64,000 nt of DNA from CAVQFB01 sp963711675. Lineage in GTDB: Bacteria; Acidobacteriota; Terriglobia; Terriglobales; Acidobacteriaceae. The stretch spans positions 248,001 through 312,000 of the forward strand of contig CAVQFB010000005.1 in the NCBI GenBank assembly GCA_963711675.1. Direction: 5' to 3'. This document shows positions 53,216-62,671 of the stretch, one piece after another; the first letter of the stretch is position 1; every line of letters starts with the position of its first letter. The translations under genes were made by a program, and so were the position numbers. Below the pieces are notes generated by a model. That model was not told the origin of the DNA. It saw only the letters and a list, made by a program, of their open reading frames with translations, and did no database searches.

Positions 53216-53869
53216 CTACTTCCCTACCATTCTCCCCAGGAGTTCTGTGTCGTCGGAGATAATCCCGTCAGCTCCCCAATCCGCGAACCGCACCATCGCT
53301 TCCCTATCGTTGACGGTCCAGACGAACAGTTTTTTTCCTGCGCCATGTACGCGCTCGATCAGTTCCTGATTGACAAGCTTCTGGTGCGGGATCACATAAT
53401 GCACCTCCAGATCCGGCCAGCGGAACAGCTCCTCCGCCCTGTCAGCGATCAAGCCAAGCGGAATCCCCGAATCCAGCGCGCGCACCTCTTGCAGCACACC
53501 CGGCAGGAATGAAGACACCACATTTCCGCGAACCGGAGGATGTGTCTTGAGCGCGGCGGCAACCTTTTCCGCCAGGCCGCTGACCTTTAACTCGATATCG
53601 AGGAATGCACTCCGCTGATATCGCGCCATTACGTCTTCGAAGGGCGGCAACTCCTCCAACTCGCCCGCGTTGGCTAGCGCCACCTCAATTCCCTCCGCCC
53701 TCGGGTCGTGGCAAAGCACGGCCCGTCTGTCCGCAGTGAGCCGGACGTCAAACTCAAGTCCGTCGCAACCGTGCTCTAGCGCAAGGTCAAACGACGCAAT
53801 TGTGTTTTCGGGAATAAATCTGGTGGCCCGCGCACCTCGGTGCCCGAGAAGCAGAGGTCGGCTGAACAT
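53216..53869 (-). CDS. Glycerophosphodiester phosphodiesterase
   Basis: 217 residues, slightly short for the family but with all core motifs: LLGHRGARATRFIPENTIAS (catalytic HRG), GLEFDVRLTADRR (ExD metal site), VLCHDP (second His), FLDIELKVSG and ADGIISDD. It hydrolyses glycerophosphodiesters to glycerol-3-phosphate and an alcohol. No signal peptide, so cytosolic. The gene converges on glpD with a 15-bp gap, and GlpD would oxidise its product. Confidence 0.93.
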   Translation of the reverse strand: MFSRPLLLGHRGARATRFIPENTIASFDLALEHGCDGLEFDVRLTADRRAVLCHDPRAEGIEVALANAGELEELPPFEDVMARYQRSAFLDIELKVSGLAEKVAAALKTHPPVRGNVVSSFLPGVLQEVRALDSGIPLGLIADRAEELFRWPDLEVHYVIPHQKLVNQELIERVHGAGKKLFVWTVNDREAMVRFADWGADGIISDDTELLGRMVGK

Positions 53870-53964
53870 TGGAGTACGTTTGACGCAGAAAAAAGCGATC
53901 GATTCGCGGGCCGATCACGCACGAACCGCATGGCGCATTTGGTTGCACCAGAAACGGTGCAACC

Positions 53965-54273
53965 TTAATCCAGATCGAAATCGCGGATCGGCTTGCCCGT
54001 ATCGGGCAACTCTTTCGCCCGCCTGACCGCTTCCTGAAATTTCTTCTCCAGGACGTCGGAAGCGTGCTTCTGCGCCTCGACCGACTGCCGGAAGATAGAC
54101 TCGCGGCGGCTGTCCTGCTCGCGCATCGCACGGGCCGCCTCCTCCATATCGTTAAACGTCTTGGGTGCTACCGGCGCAGTGTGGGCAATCACCGCCTGAG
54201 TCTTGGGGTCGACCTTTAACACGGCTCCGCAGCAAGGGCAGGTCAGCTCGAAGGCTGCAAGATCCTTCACCAT
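53965..54273 (-). CDS. Small hypothetical protein with a single CPxCG zinc-knuckle half
   Basis: 102 residues. The N terminus FELTCPCCGAVLKVDPKTQA has one C-x-x-C knuckle as in FmdB-like or zinc-ribbon proteins, followed by a charged helical tail (AMREQDSRRESIFRQSVEAQ). No second Cys pair exists, so metal would need dimerisation. The 24-bp gap to the upstream same-strand gene at 54298 suggests co-transcription. Function unknown. Confidence 0.65.
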   Translation of the reverse strand: MVKDLAAFELTCPCCGAVLKVDPKTQAVIAHTAPVAPKTFNDMEEAARAMREQDSRRESIFRQSVEAQKHASDVLEKKFQEAVRRAKELPDTGKPIRDFDLD

Positions 54274-54297
54274 AACTCAAATCATACGCCAATTCGC

Positions 54298-54648
54298 CTA
54301 ATGTCTTAAGCGGATCGGCAAGAGCTTGAACAGATGCACCATTTCCCAGCCCAGGAGGAACACCGAGGCAATCACCACCATAACCGCGATCACTTCCCCA
54401 AAATTCATGCGGTTCTTGTTCGGCTCGAAGCGCCGCGCCCCCAGGCTCAGGATATTCAAGGTGGCAAACCCGAATACCAGGGCCCACAGGATGTTATAGA
54501 CATCGCCCTTCTTGCCGTAATACTGGGCCACGAGCAGCGTCCCAAAGGACGTGAATGGGGACAGGCGTAGAGTCGCATTCATCCTCGCCATCAGGCGGGA
54601 CGCGTACACCATGCCGGTAGCCCAAACAAGCAGCAGAGCCGAATCCAT
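54298..54648 (-). CDS. Small membrane protein of unknown function
   Basis: 116 residues with three predicted helices: ALLLVWATGMVYASRLM, YNILWALVFGFATLNILSL and VIAVMVVIASVFLLGWEMVH. No signature recognised. It precedes the knuckle protein by 24 bp on the same strand and diverges from the penicillin acylase gene. Confidence 0.62.
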   Translation of the reverse strand: MDSALLLVWATGMVYASRLMARMNATLRLSPFTSFGTLLVAQYYGKKGDVYNILWALVFGFATLNILSLGARRFEPNKNRMNFGEVIAVMVVIASVFLLGWEMVHLFKLLPIRLRH

Positions 54649-54843
54649 GCGTTGCCGTACGAACGCCCAAGGGGTTCAAAGCCCAAAAAAAGTTTAACCT
54701 TTTTTAGGCATGACATCAGAACACAATTGTTCGTCCGAATCTCTCTTGCAATCTCGCGCGGAGGGCGACGCTATTCCTCCGTCTCACTCGAACCGGCGCA
54801 AACTCGACGGCAGGTTTTTCCCGCAGGTTAGAATGGCGCACTC

Positions 54844-57212
54844 ATGAAGACGAATTTCCCAGCCCTCCTACTGATGCTGGTTTCCCTCTCGCTGTGTTGC
54901 CCCGCCAAGGACGATTCCGCCACTCTCGCTGCCCGAGCCCACGCCGCATTAGCGACAACCCACGGCCGTCTCAAGATGCCCGGCCTCCAGGGCCCGGTCG
55001 ACGTCCTGCGCGACCGCTGGGGCGTCGCTCATATCTACGCCGAAAACCAGCATGACCTGTTCTTCGCCCAAGGCGTGGTCGCCGCTCAGGATCGCCTCTT
55101 CCAGATGGAGCTGTGGAAGCGCTCCGGCCAGGGCCGTCTCGCCGAAATCCTCGGGCCTTCGGCCCTCCCTCGCGACATCAGTGCTCGCCCGCTCCGCTAT
55201 CGCGGCGATATGGATACGGAATACAAGAGCTATGCGGTTGACGCGAAAGAAATCCTCGAAGCCTTCACTGACGGAATCAACGCCTACATCGCCAGCCTCG
55301 ACGCCCCCGGCGGCTCCGGGCTCCCCCTTGAATTTCAGCTCGCAGGATTCAAGCCTGAGCCCTGGAAACCGGAAGACTGCCTCAACCGTATGGCCGCCTA
55401 TTCCATGACCGGAAACGCTTCGAGCGAACTGCTCGACGCCGAGCTAGTCTCTAAACTCGGTGCAGAAAAAGCAGCTAAGCTGCTCGATCTCGACCCCGCA
55501 GTAGCGCTCGATCCTGCGTCTGGCCTCGACTTCGCCGGCCTCTCACCCGACTTGCTCAAGAACCTCGTCGGCAGCGACCAGCGCATCGAATTCCCTCAAC
55601 ACGCCGTCGAAGGCAGCAACAACTGGACCATATCCGGTGCGCTGACCAAGTCCGGCAAGCCGCTCCTGGCCAATGATCCGCACCGTGTCATGGCCGAGCC
55701 ATCTCTGCGTTACATGGTCCATCTTGTCGCACCCGGCTGGGACGTAATCGGTGCCGGCGAACCGGGCCTGCCCGGCGTTGCTCTCGGCCACAATCAGCAG
55801 ATCGCATGGGGCTTCACCATTTTCGGGCTCGACCAGCAGGATCTCTACCTCGAGGACTCAACCCCGCCGACCCTCTGCAATACAAGGCCGACCGGGGTTG
55901 GGAGCGCATGAAAGTTGAACGTGAGAGTTTTGCCGTCAAGGGCGGCCCGAAAGTCGATGTCGATCTGAAGTTCACCCGGCACGGCCCTGTGCTCTGGGAG
56001 GACGGTAAGCGAGCGCTCGCCCTCCGCTGGGTCGGCAGCGAGCCGGGTACTGCCGGTTACCTGGCGTCACTCGCCGTGGATCGCGCGCTGGACTGGCGGG
56101 GATTTGAGGCTGGCATGGCGCGCTGGAAGGTGCCCTCAGAAAACGTCGTCTATGCCGACGCCCGAGGCAACATCGGCGAACATTCCACGGGTCTCGCCCC
56201 ATACCGCCGGAATTGGACGGGCCTTTTACCCGCTCCGGGCACCGGCCAGTTTGAGTGGTCCGGGTTCGTTCCCAGCCAGTCACTGCCGCATTCGTTCAAC
56301 CCCGCCGCTGGACTGATCGCGACTGCCAACCACAAAACGATTCCCGAGGGCTTTCCCTACAAGGTGGGCTACGAGTGGGCGCCCTCGTATCGCTTTCGCC
56401 GCATCACGAATGTGCTCTCGGCCGTGCGGGACCGCGGCCAGAAACTTTCCGTCGAGGATCTCGAGCGGCTGCAGACTGACGTACTTTCTCTACCCGCCCT
56501 CGAATTGCAGGCCGCTCTGCGCACCGCAGCCGGAACGCATCCCGACGCCAACGCGCAATTACTTCTGCTATGGGATGGAACTCTCGCCCGTGACTCCGCC
56601 GCAGCCGCGCTCTACGAGATCTGGTTACAGGAACTCACCCACGAAGTCGTGAAGAGAGCAGCGCCTCAGTCTGTTTGGGAGACTCTGGCGGATTGGCCCC
56701 TGCCCCTTGTGCTTAGAAGCCTCTCGCACCCTGCGGAAGAAGTGTTCGGCACGGACCCGGCCAAAGCGCGCGACCAGCTTCTGCTGGAAACTCTTTCTCG
56801 TGCCTCAGCCGCCCTCGGCAAGCTGCAAGGGCCCGATCCCGCGAAATGGTCATGGGGGAAACTGCACGTCGTTCATTTTCGCCATCCGCTAGATCAAGTC
56901 GATCCAAGCGCCGCCACGCTTTTCGACAGCGGCCCGTTGCCCCGCCCCGGCGACGAATACACCGTCAATGCAACCGGATATTTCGGGTCGTCCTACGATC
57001 AGGTCTCCGGCGCGAGCTATCGCGAAATTCTCGACACCAGCGATTGGGATCAATCACTTGCGGTCAATACGCCCGGCCAAAGCGGCCAGCCCGGCAGCCC
57101 GCACTACGCGGATCTCTTGCAACTCTGGGACGAGGGCAAGTATTTCCCGCTTGTCTACTCCCGTAAAGCGGTAGAGAAAGAAGCGACAGAGAAGCTGGTG
57201 CTGGAGCCGTAG
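54844..57212 (+). pseudogene. Penicillin acylase-family amidase, interrupted by a frameshift
   Basis: Frames 54844-55911 and 55806-57212 together give about 790 residues, the usual size of a periplasmic Ntn-hydrolase precursor. A signal peptide (FPALLLMLVSLSLCCPAK) precedes the alpha chain (VDVLRDRWGVAHIYAENQHD, DLFFAQGVVAAQDRLFQMEL). The autocatalytic cut precedes Ser258 in VEGSNNWTISG, the N-terminal nucleophile of the beta chain. The frame is lost near 55857: LDQQDLYLE in frame one continues as LNPADPLQYKADRGWERMKV in frame two, consistent with a single missing base. The family cleaves amides such as penicillins and acyl-homoserine lactones; the natural substrate is unknown. Confidence 0.85.
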
Positions 57213-57309
57213 GGGTGACTGTGAATGCTATACCCCTGATTTCAACAGGTATCTTGCTCCGCCGATGCAAGTCCGCCTATTATCAGCGTTTGTCGCGACT
57301 CTCAATCTA

Positions 57310-57793
57310 ATGTCGACCCCAGCTTTCAGAACCGAGACGACCGGAACATCGAAGCGCAAAAGACTCGCGCTTGTCGTTGTTGCCCTGGCGCTGGGGGCCT
57401 TGGTGTGGTTCGCATTCAGAACATTACGACGGTTGATGATGCTGGGATATGTCGATTCTGCCATCGTTCGAGTGCGAGCGGTCGTGGTGGCGGAAATCCA
57501 GTTCGCCAAGGCGCATCCAGACATAGGTTACACCTGCACAATTTCGCAATTGGCCCCAGAACCAGCTAGTGGCGAGGCTGGCGAGCGAGGGAATTGACAA
57601 TGGCTATGCGTTCGGCATCATCGGATGCCAAAAGTCAGACCGCCAGATACCAAATTCGATGTACCAAGTAACCGCACGTCCATTGCGCTCAGGATTGCCA
57701 GCGTTCTGCTCCGATTCATCCGGTGTTGTAAGGTCCGACGATACAGGGTCGGTCGAGAGATGTTTGGCGACCGGAGTTCCTCTGGGTAGTTGA
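57310..57793 (+). pseudogene. Pilin-like membrane-anchored protein, interrupted by a frameshift
   Basis: Frame one (57265-57597; likely start ATG 57310) has a single helix (LALVVVALALGALVWFAF), then IVRVRAVVVAEIQFAKAHPD and IGYTCTISQL. Around 57560 the sense continues in another frame as QLVARLASEGIDNGYAFGII, GCQKSD, then LPAFCSDSSGVVRSDDTGS and RCLATGVPL to 57793. The layout of N-terminal helix, alanine-rich helix, GYTC..GC pair and FCSD..G..RC ending resembles the C-terminal region of acidobacterial type IV pilin-like proteins. The four Cys in two pairs support the joining. One base is gained or lost. Annotated as broken; function inferred from layout. Confidence 0.6.
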
Positions 57794-57885
57794 CGTAACA
57801 TCGCGATAGCACCAATAACAGACGACACCCAATCGCACATCGTCCTCCCCTAGCCTCTCTCCCCATCCGTGGGAAGATAGTCTTG

Positions 57886-58577
57886 ATGCCTAATCATCCC
57901 AAAACCATCTTCTTTGACGTCGGCAATACTCTGCTCTTCCCCAACCGCGAGCGCATCCTTGCCCCGCTCTATGAACGTGGCGCCGTCCCCACCGACGACG
58001 AGTGGAAAGCCCTCGAACGCAAAACCAAGAACGAATTTGACGACATCCTTGAGCACCACCGACCGTGCCGACCACAGCTTCTGGTGGATGTTCTACACCC
58101 ACCTCACCGATCAGCTCAGGATCGCAGACGAATCGGTTCGCGACTCGCTGGTCGCCGCTACCCGCACTTCGTCCAATTGGGACAATATGCCTTCAGGCAC
58201 CCGCGCAGCTCTCGAACGCATCCGCAAGAAATTTCGCATCGGCGTGATCTCCAACGCCGACGGCAAAATCGCCGAACTGCTCGACCGTTGTGGCATCGCC
58301 GAATGTTTCCTCAGCATCACCGACTCCGGCATCATGGGCCGCGAGAAGCCCGACCCCGTGATCTTCCATGCCGCCCTGAACGAACTCGGCGCAACTGCCC
58401 AGGAAAGCCTCTACGTCGGCGACGTCTATTCGGTCGACTACTCTCGGCGCCACTGGCGCCGGAATGCAAGCCATGCTCTTCGACGTTGCCGGCGCCTATC
58501 GCGACAAAGGATTGCCGCGAGTTGCGTCACTTTCGGAGCTGAACGACACCTCGGAGTCTGACGGTTGTTGCGGTTGA
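57886..58577 (+). pseudogene. HAD-superfamily hydrolase, interrupted by two frameshifts
   Basis: Three frames are needed. The first (from ATG 57886) has PKTIFFDVGNTLLFPNRERI, the HAD motif I Asp in DVGNT. Near 58050 the sense moves to a second frame: HSFWWMFYTHLTDQLRIADE, RKKFRIGVISNADGKIAELL (motif II) and GREKPDPVIFHAALNELGAT (motif III Lys). Near 58442 it moves to a third: LGATGAGMQAMLFDVAGAYR, then LPRVASLSEL, ending 58577; YVGDVYSVDY before the break holds motif IV. The restored enzyme is about 230 residues, a cytosolic phosphatase-type HAD. Two indels in one gene add to the frameshift pattern. Confidence 0.75.
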
Positions 58578-58656
58578 CTGGCGTCAGCGCACCGTGACGA
58601 GTGTGATCATGCTGGGATTGGGAACTTACCTGGCTACAAGCGAATCGAAATGAGAA

Positions 58657-60345
58657 TCAAGCAGACGGTTGCTGCAGGGTGATCACCTGGTGGTCGTGAC
58701 AATCCGTGTGCATCGATTCATATATCTGACCCAGCAGGTCTTTTCCATACCGGCTCAGAAAATACACTCCGGCGACTTCGCGCTCCTGCAAAGCCTTCTC
58801 CGGGTACAGTGATTTGCTCAGCAATTCCGCGTGGCGACCGACCATCTCGCTCTGCCGTAACTCCGCCCGCGCCGCGCGTGATCGCAACTGCTCCAGCTGA
58901 TGCTGTATTTTCGACGCGGCATTGTCCGACGCTTCGAGCAACGTCTTGTCCAGCCGCTCCAATGACTCCCGTATCGACGCCATCGATCGGTCGACCGATT
59001 CCTTGGCACGCTCAAACGCGCTTTGCAAGTCTGCGGGCAGAACCCGCCGCGCAAGCGTTTCCCGCAAGTGCTCGGGCCCGGGAAGAAGGTCGGTAAATGC
59101 CACGCCGTACTTCTCCAGCAATCGCTGAGGTTTTGGTTCTACAATCGTCGCCGAGAAGCGGGGTAGAACCGGCGTCACCCGCCCCAGCAACGCCTCATAG
59201 ACGACCGCTGCCTGGGCGAAGTACGCCACCTCCGCCGCGCCACCCGTGTACGCCAGCGTCGGCAGCAGGTAATCCTCCACCACCGGACGCAGCAGCACGT
59301 TGGCGTTGAAGTTCTGCGGATGATCGGCAATCTGCCGCAGTAACTCCGCCCTCGAAATCTTCTCTTCGCCAATAACGAACTCGTCTTCTCCCGGCTTTCC
59401 GTTGGATCGCCGGTGAACCACCACCCGCACGCCGCTCTTCAGAGCAAACAGCAGCGTGGACGAAGGCGTCACTTTTACCTGCTGGTGATATCCCGCGGCC
59501 TCGAGTTCCCTGCCCCGAGCCAGCAGCGCGTCGTCCAGCCGCGCAGCATTTTCGATGGCAGCGCGATAGATCGGCTCCGCAACGGCATTCAACTCGGGAT
59601 CGGAAGCATCGAGCAGAATCACGCCCCAATCAGCAAACAACTTGGCAAACAGGCGCGCGAATGCGCTCCCCAACGTCTCCCCCGGGCGGTAGGTCTCCCG
59701 CAGAAACTCTGCAACCTCTGTTTCCCCCAGAAGCGAAACCGCTTCCTGCGTGACCGCCGTGATCTCATCGCCAAGGACTACCGTGTCAACCGGTGCATCC
59801 GCCACCCCCTGGCTGCTAGTGGCAAGCTTCACCAGACCGCCCTCCGCGCCGGGAATCGATGTATGGTTCACTTCCGCCAGATCGTGATCCGTGGTTGCCA
59901 GCCAGAACACCGGCACGCAATCTACCCCACCAGCAGACGCTTCTGCCGCCAGCTTCACTGCGGTGAGCGCCTTATACAGTGCAAACGCAGGCCCGCCAAA
60001 CAATCCCACCTGCTGTCCCGTCACCACAACAGAGGCGCTGTCCCGCAGCCGCGCGACATTCTCCAGCGTCTTCGCCGACGCACCGAAAGCCCGGTTCTGG
60101 CGATCCAGCGTCGCAGCCACGCGGGCACGGCGGCCATCGTCATACTGCAACGCGTCGGCCTCCGCCTTAAACCATTCGCTGAACTGTGCGGATCGGGGAT
60201 AAAACTGCTGAACCTTGGGATAGTGGGATAGAAAGTCGGCGAAAAGCCGAGTCGTGTGCGGAATCTGGCTGAACGGCAGACACTCCGTCTTCACCCGCAC
60301 CTCACACGACAGCACTGGGCAGTCAAGTTCATAGTCAGGGTGCAC
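58657..60345 (-). CDS. bshC: Bacillithiol biosynthesis cysteine-adding enzyme BshC
   Basis: 562 residues from ATG 60345; family proteins usually begin near CLPFSQIPHTTRLFADFL, so GTG 60300 or 60294 may be the true start. Domain markers are VVVTGQQVGLFGGPAFALYK, VPVFWLATTDHDLAEVNHTS, ANVLLRPVVEDYLLPTLAYT and GGAAEVAYFAQAAVVYE, all diagnostic of BshC. The C-terminal coiled coil is rich in Glu/Arg (RESLERLDKTLLEASDNAAS). It adds cysteine to GlcN-malate to complete bacillithiol, the low-molecular-weight thiol of Firmicutes and some other phyla. bshA and bshB are not in the window. Confidence 0.95.
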   Translation of the reverse strand: MHPDYELDCPVLSCEVRVKTECLPFSQIPHTTRLFADFLSHYPKVQQFYPRSAQFSEWFKAEADALQYDDGRRARVAATLDRQNRAFGASAKTLENVARLRDSASVVVTGQQVGLFGGPAFALYKALTAVKLAAEASAGGVDCVPVFWLATTDHDLAEVNHTSIPGAEGGLVKLATSSQGVADAPVDTVVLGDEITAVTQEAVSLLGETEVAEFLRETYRPGETLGSAFARLFAKLFADWGVILLDASDPELNAVAEPIYRAAIENAARLDDALLARGRELEAAGYHQQVKVTPSSTLLFALKSGVRVVVHRRSNGKPGEDEFVIGEEKISRAELLRQIADHPQNFNANVLLRPVVEDYLLPTLAYTGGAAEVAYFAQAAVVYEALLGRVTPVLPRFSATIVEPKPQRLLEKYGVAFTDLLPGPEHLRETLARRVLPADLQSAFERAKESVDRSMASIRESLERLDKTLLEASDNAASKIQHQLEQLRSRAARAELRQSEMVGRHAELLSKSLYPEKALQEREVAGVYFLSRYGKDLLGQIYESMHTDCHDHQVITLQQPSA

Positions 60346-60548
60346 GCTGTACAGACGTGCAGACTAATCAGATGTCATAGCCCCAATCTGGTCGCAAAGA
60401 GTTACCGGACAAGGCGTAACACTGGTCGTCGCCCGATTATCCCCTAGACTCAGCCTCTGACGCATCTCACACTGCCGCTGCCAAGCAAATCTCACCGTGA
60501 TATTCTCATCCTAAAGCCCTGATCATCCTGTTCTGTCAGGTGGAATTT

Positions 60549-61412
60549 ATGCGCAGATCCAGCCTTACTCTCCTTGCTGTGGTTATGTTCACGACGGCGC
60601 TCCTCGCCCAGGGGCCGCACCATTTCCAGCCCGGTTTCAACCTGTTCTCCAAGGATCAGGACATGCAACTCGGCAAGGAATCCGCAGCGCAGGTGCGCAA
60701 ACAAATGACCGTCATCAACGATCCCGTGCTCACCAACTACGTGAATCTGGTCGGCAAGCGGCTGACAACCTCTCAGGAAGCACGCGACAGCGGCTTCCCT
60801 TTCACCTTTGAAGTGGTCGCCGATCCCAGCATCAATGCCTTCGCTCTTCCCGGCGGCCCGATGTTCATCAATACCGGCCTGCTCAAAGCTGTCGACAGCG
60901 AGGCTCAACTCGCCGGCGTTATGGGACACGAGATGTCTCACGTCATTCTGCGCCACGGCACCAATCAGGCGTCCAAGGCTCAACTGCTGCAGCTGCCTGC
61001 TGTCCTGGCATCGCAGGTCGCTGGCGAGTCCGGCACCATGCTAGGCAAGCTCACCCAGATGGGCATCGGGCTGGGCGCTAACAGCGTGCTTCTCAGGTTC
61101 TCGCGCAACGCCGAAAGCCAGGCCGACCTCACCGGTTCGCACATTATGGCGGAATCCGGTTACGACCCGAAGGAGATGGCTCGCTTCTTCGAGAAGCTGA
61201 ATGCCGAGGGAGGATCACGCGCTCCGCAATTTTTGTCTGACCACCCCAATCCCGATAACCGCGAGCGCGCCATTCAAGAAGAGGCCGAGCGGCTCCCCCA
61301 GCGCGAGTACGGCTACCAGACTGGACAATTCCAGCGCATGAAGCAGGTCGTCGCCGGAATCAAGGAACCCAAGCCGAAGCCTCCGGCACAACCAACCCAA
61401 CCGACACAGTAG
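60549..61412 (+). CDS. Secreted M48-family zinc metalloprotease
   Basis: 287 residues from ATG 60549 (GTG 60540 three codons earlier). The signal peptide is RRSSLTLLAVVMFTTALLAQ. The zinc site is VMGHEMSHVILRHG with His127, Glu128 and His131; NAESQADLTGSHIM gives the downstream Glu ligand (E-x-x-x-D). It resembles BepA/LoiP-type periplasmic proteases that check outer-membrane proteins. The C terminus has a PKPKPPAQPTQPTQ tail. The core SEAQLAGVMGHE and ALPGGPMFINTGLLKAV segments fit. Monocistronic. Confidence 0.94.
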   Translation: MRRSSLTLLAVVMFTTALLAQGPHHFQPGFNLFSKDQDMQLGKESAAQVRKQMTVINDPVLTNYVNLVGKRLTTSQEARDSGFPFTFEVVADPSINAFALPGGPMFINTGLLKAVDSEAQLAGVMGHEMSHVILRHGTNQASKAQLLQLPAVLASQVAGESGTMLGKLTQMGIGLGANSVLLRFSRNAESQADLTGSHIMAESGYDPKEMARFFEKLNAEGGSRAPQFLSDHPNPDNRERAIQEEAERLPQREYGYQTGQFQRMKQVVAGIKEPKPKPPAQPTQPTQ

Positions 61413-61598
61413 GGCTCACCGATCGCTCCGCACACCGTTTGTGGAGCCGCTGCCCTCGCCGACGCATCTAACGAGCTGCGGCGGACATTCATCAAACCAC
61501 AGACGATGTGTGGGAGGGCACGGCTTTCAGCCGTGCCGACCCGCATAGATGAAAGACGGGGCTTTAGCCCCTGCCAAAAATACCGGTACTGCAGTTCA
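61413..61598. repeat. REP-like hairpin pair between the M48 protease and tmRNA genes
   Basis: GGCACGGCT-TTC-AGCCGTGCC is a perfect 9-bp stem (61517-61537), followed 20 bp later by GGGGCT-TT-AGCCCC, a perfect 6-bp stem (61558-61571). Paired stems of this kind with a GCTTTAGC core are, to my knowledge, common interspersed elements in acidobacterial intergenic DNA. They could protect mRNA ends or be relics of a REP transposase substrate. No T-tract follows. Confidence 0.7.
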
Positions 61599-61627
61599 TT
61601 GACTTCCATCCAGGCAAGACCTAGATT
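61599..61627 (+). promoter_or_regulatory. Sigma-70-type promoter of ssrA
   Basis: TTGACT (61599-61604), a 17-bp spacer, and TAGATT (61622-61627). The implied transcript start near 61634 gives a leader of roughly 27 bases to be removed by RNase P before the mature tmRNA 5' end. Confidence 0.6.
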
Positions 61628-61660
61628 GGAAGTGGTTCTTTACAGGCCAAACCCACCAGT

Positions 61661-62028
61661 GGGGGCGTCACGGTTTCGACGGGGATGCTTACGGCCAAGA
61701 GGCATGCCGGGGTGCACACACCCGTAATCGCGTGCAAAATGATAATTGCCAATCAACAGATGGCATACGCAGCCTAATTAGTTAGGCAGCCGCTCTCCGC
61801 AGCTTCGCCCTTGGGCTGCGAGCGAGCGTCACACAGAGGGCTGCTCTTTCCGGCTGCGTCTGGGCCGGAAGGCTAAGATCTCAGGCTAGCGGCTTGCGTT
61901 TCTTGTCCGTTCTGAGCGCCGGCCGCGAACGTCCCAGGGTAATGCCTGGGGCATGAACTGGACTACGCATGTAGGCTCTCGACCAGTAACATTTTCGGAC
62001 GCGGGTTCGACTCCCGCCGCCTCCACCA
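61661..62028 (+). ncRNA. ssrA: Transfer-messenger RNA (tmRNA)
   Basis: The 5' end GGGGGCGTCACGGTTTCGAC is the tmRNA signature. The 3' end GGTTCGACTCCCGCCGCCTC then CACCA closes a 7-bp acceptor stem (GGGGGCG with CGCCTCC, one G.U) and contains a T-loop and an encoded CCA. The length of 368 bases is normal for the one-piece form. The tag frame reads ANQQMAYAA then stop at 61748-61777, ending in the protease-recognised AYAA. tmRNA rescues stalled ribosomes with SmpB. No smpB gene is in the window. Confidence 0.97.
61748..61777 (+). other. tmRNA proteolysis tag reading frame (ANQQMAYAA)
   Basis: Resume codon GCC at 61748 is followed by AAT CAA CAG ATG GCA TAC GCA GCC TAA. The final AYAA/YAA fits recognition by ClpXP-type proteases. 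The resume codon is inferred from the conserved Ala-Asn start of known tags. Confidence 0.8.
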
Positions 62029-62157
62029 TTTTCTGCTCTCAGCTCTCAGCCATCAGCTTGTCGTTCTCGGCTCAACGCTGGGCTTTTAGCTCTTGGCTAT
62101 TAGCTTTTTGTCCTCTCTCCTGATCCATATTTTTGCCCCATCTCCTGCCCCAATCTG

Positions 62158-62260
62158 TTTGTCATTCCGAACCGGCTTCAGCCTGGGAGGAATCTGCATT
62201 TCGGGGATTACCATGCAGCATTTCGCTGTGAGATTTCTTGGCGCGGAGTGGGGTACCCCC
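62158..62260 (+). repeat. Candidate interspersed repeat with GTCATTCCGA..GGAATCTGC core
   Basis: The block reads GTCATTCCGAACCGGC, then GGAGGAATCTGCATTTC, then TTTCTTGGCGCGGAGTGG. Similar GTCATTCCGAgc...GAGGAATCTGC cores recur in many soil bacterial genomes. An 87-codon frame across it is best read as a by-product. Only one copy exists in this window, so repetitiveness is from memory. Confidence 0.45.
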
Positions 62261-62642
62261 TCCCCCCTTGTGTCTGCAAAATCTAGAAAACAAAAGGCCG
62301 GCACAGACGACAGGCTCCAAATCTTTGGGTCTAAAGATTTTAGAGGCAAAATCTAGAGGACAAAGCTCTTAGCTTATAGCTACTAGCTTAATACTGTTGT
62401 TCTCTATGGGCTAAGTTGTCAAAGAGCGAGTATTGCTGGATTGAAGCTTGACGCGGGAAGGAGAGCGTCGTCAAGGAAGTGGGTCACGGAGAAATGTGAG
62501 AGGCAGGCGGGAAATCGGGTGCGTGTGTGATCGGGCTATCCGGTGATTTAGCGGGCGGAACTCTCCGCGATGTGGGACTCACACACACACCCCACCATGA
62601 CCAAGATGCGTGAGCGGCCGCCTGCGTGAACGATACCATCAC

Positions 62643-62671
62643 CCGCCCCTTGCAAAAGGCGCAAGGAGCGG
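62643..62671. repeat. Imperfect inverted repeat, REP-like
   Basis: CCGCCCCTTGC (62643-62653) and GCAAGGAGCGG (62661-62671) pair with one mismatch around a 7-base loop. It resembles the C-rich/G-rich hairpins found around acidobacterial intergenic repeats. No T-tract. Confidence 0.5.

Noticed and set aside
62093..62356. 87-codon plus-strand frame containing SFRTGFSLGGICISG
   Set aside because: It covers a candidate interspersed DNA repeat, and the reverse strand has an equally long frame; read as a by-product of the repeat.
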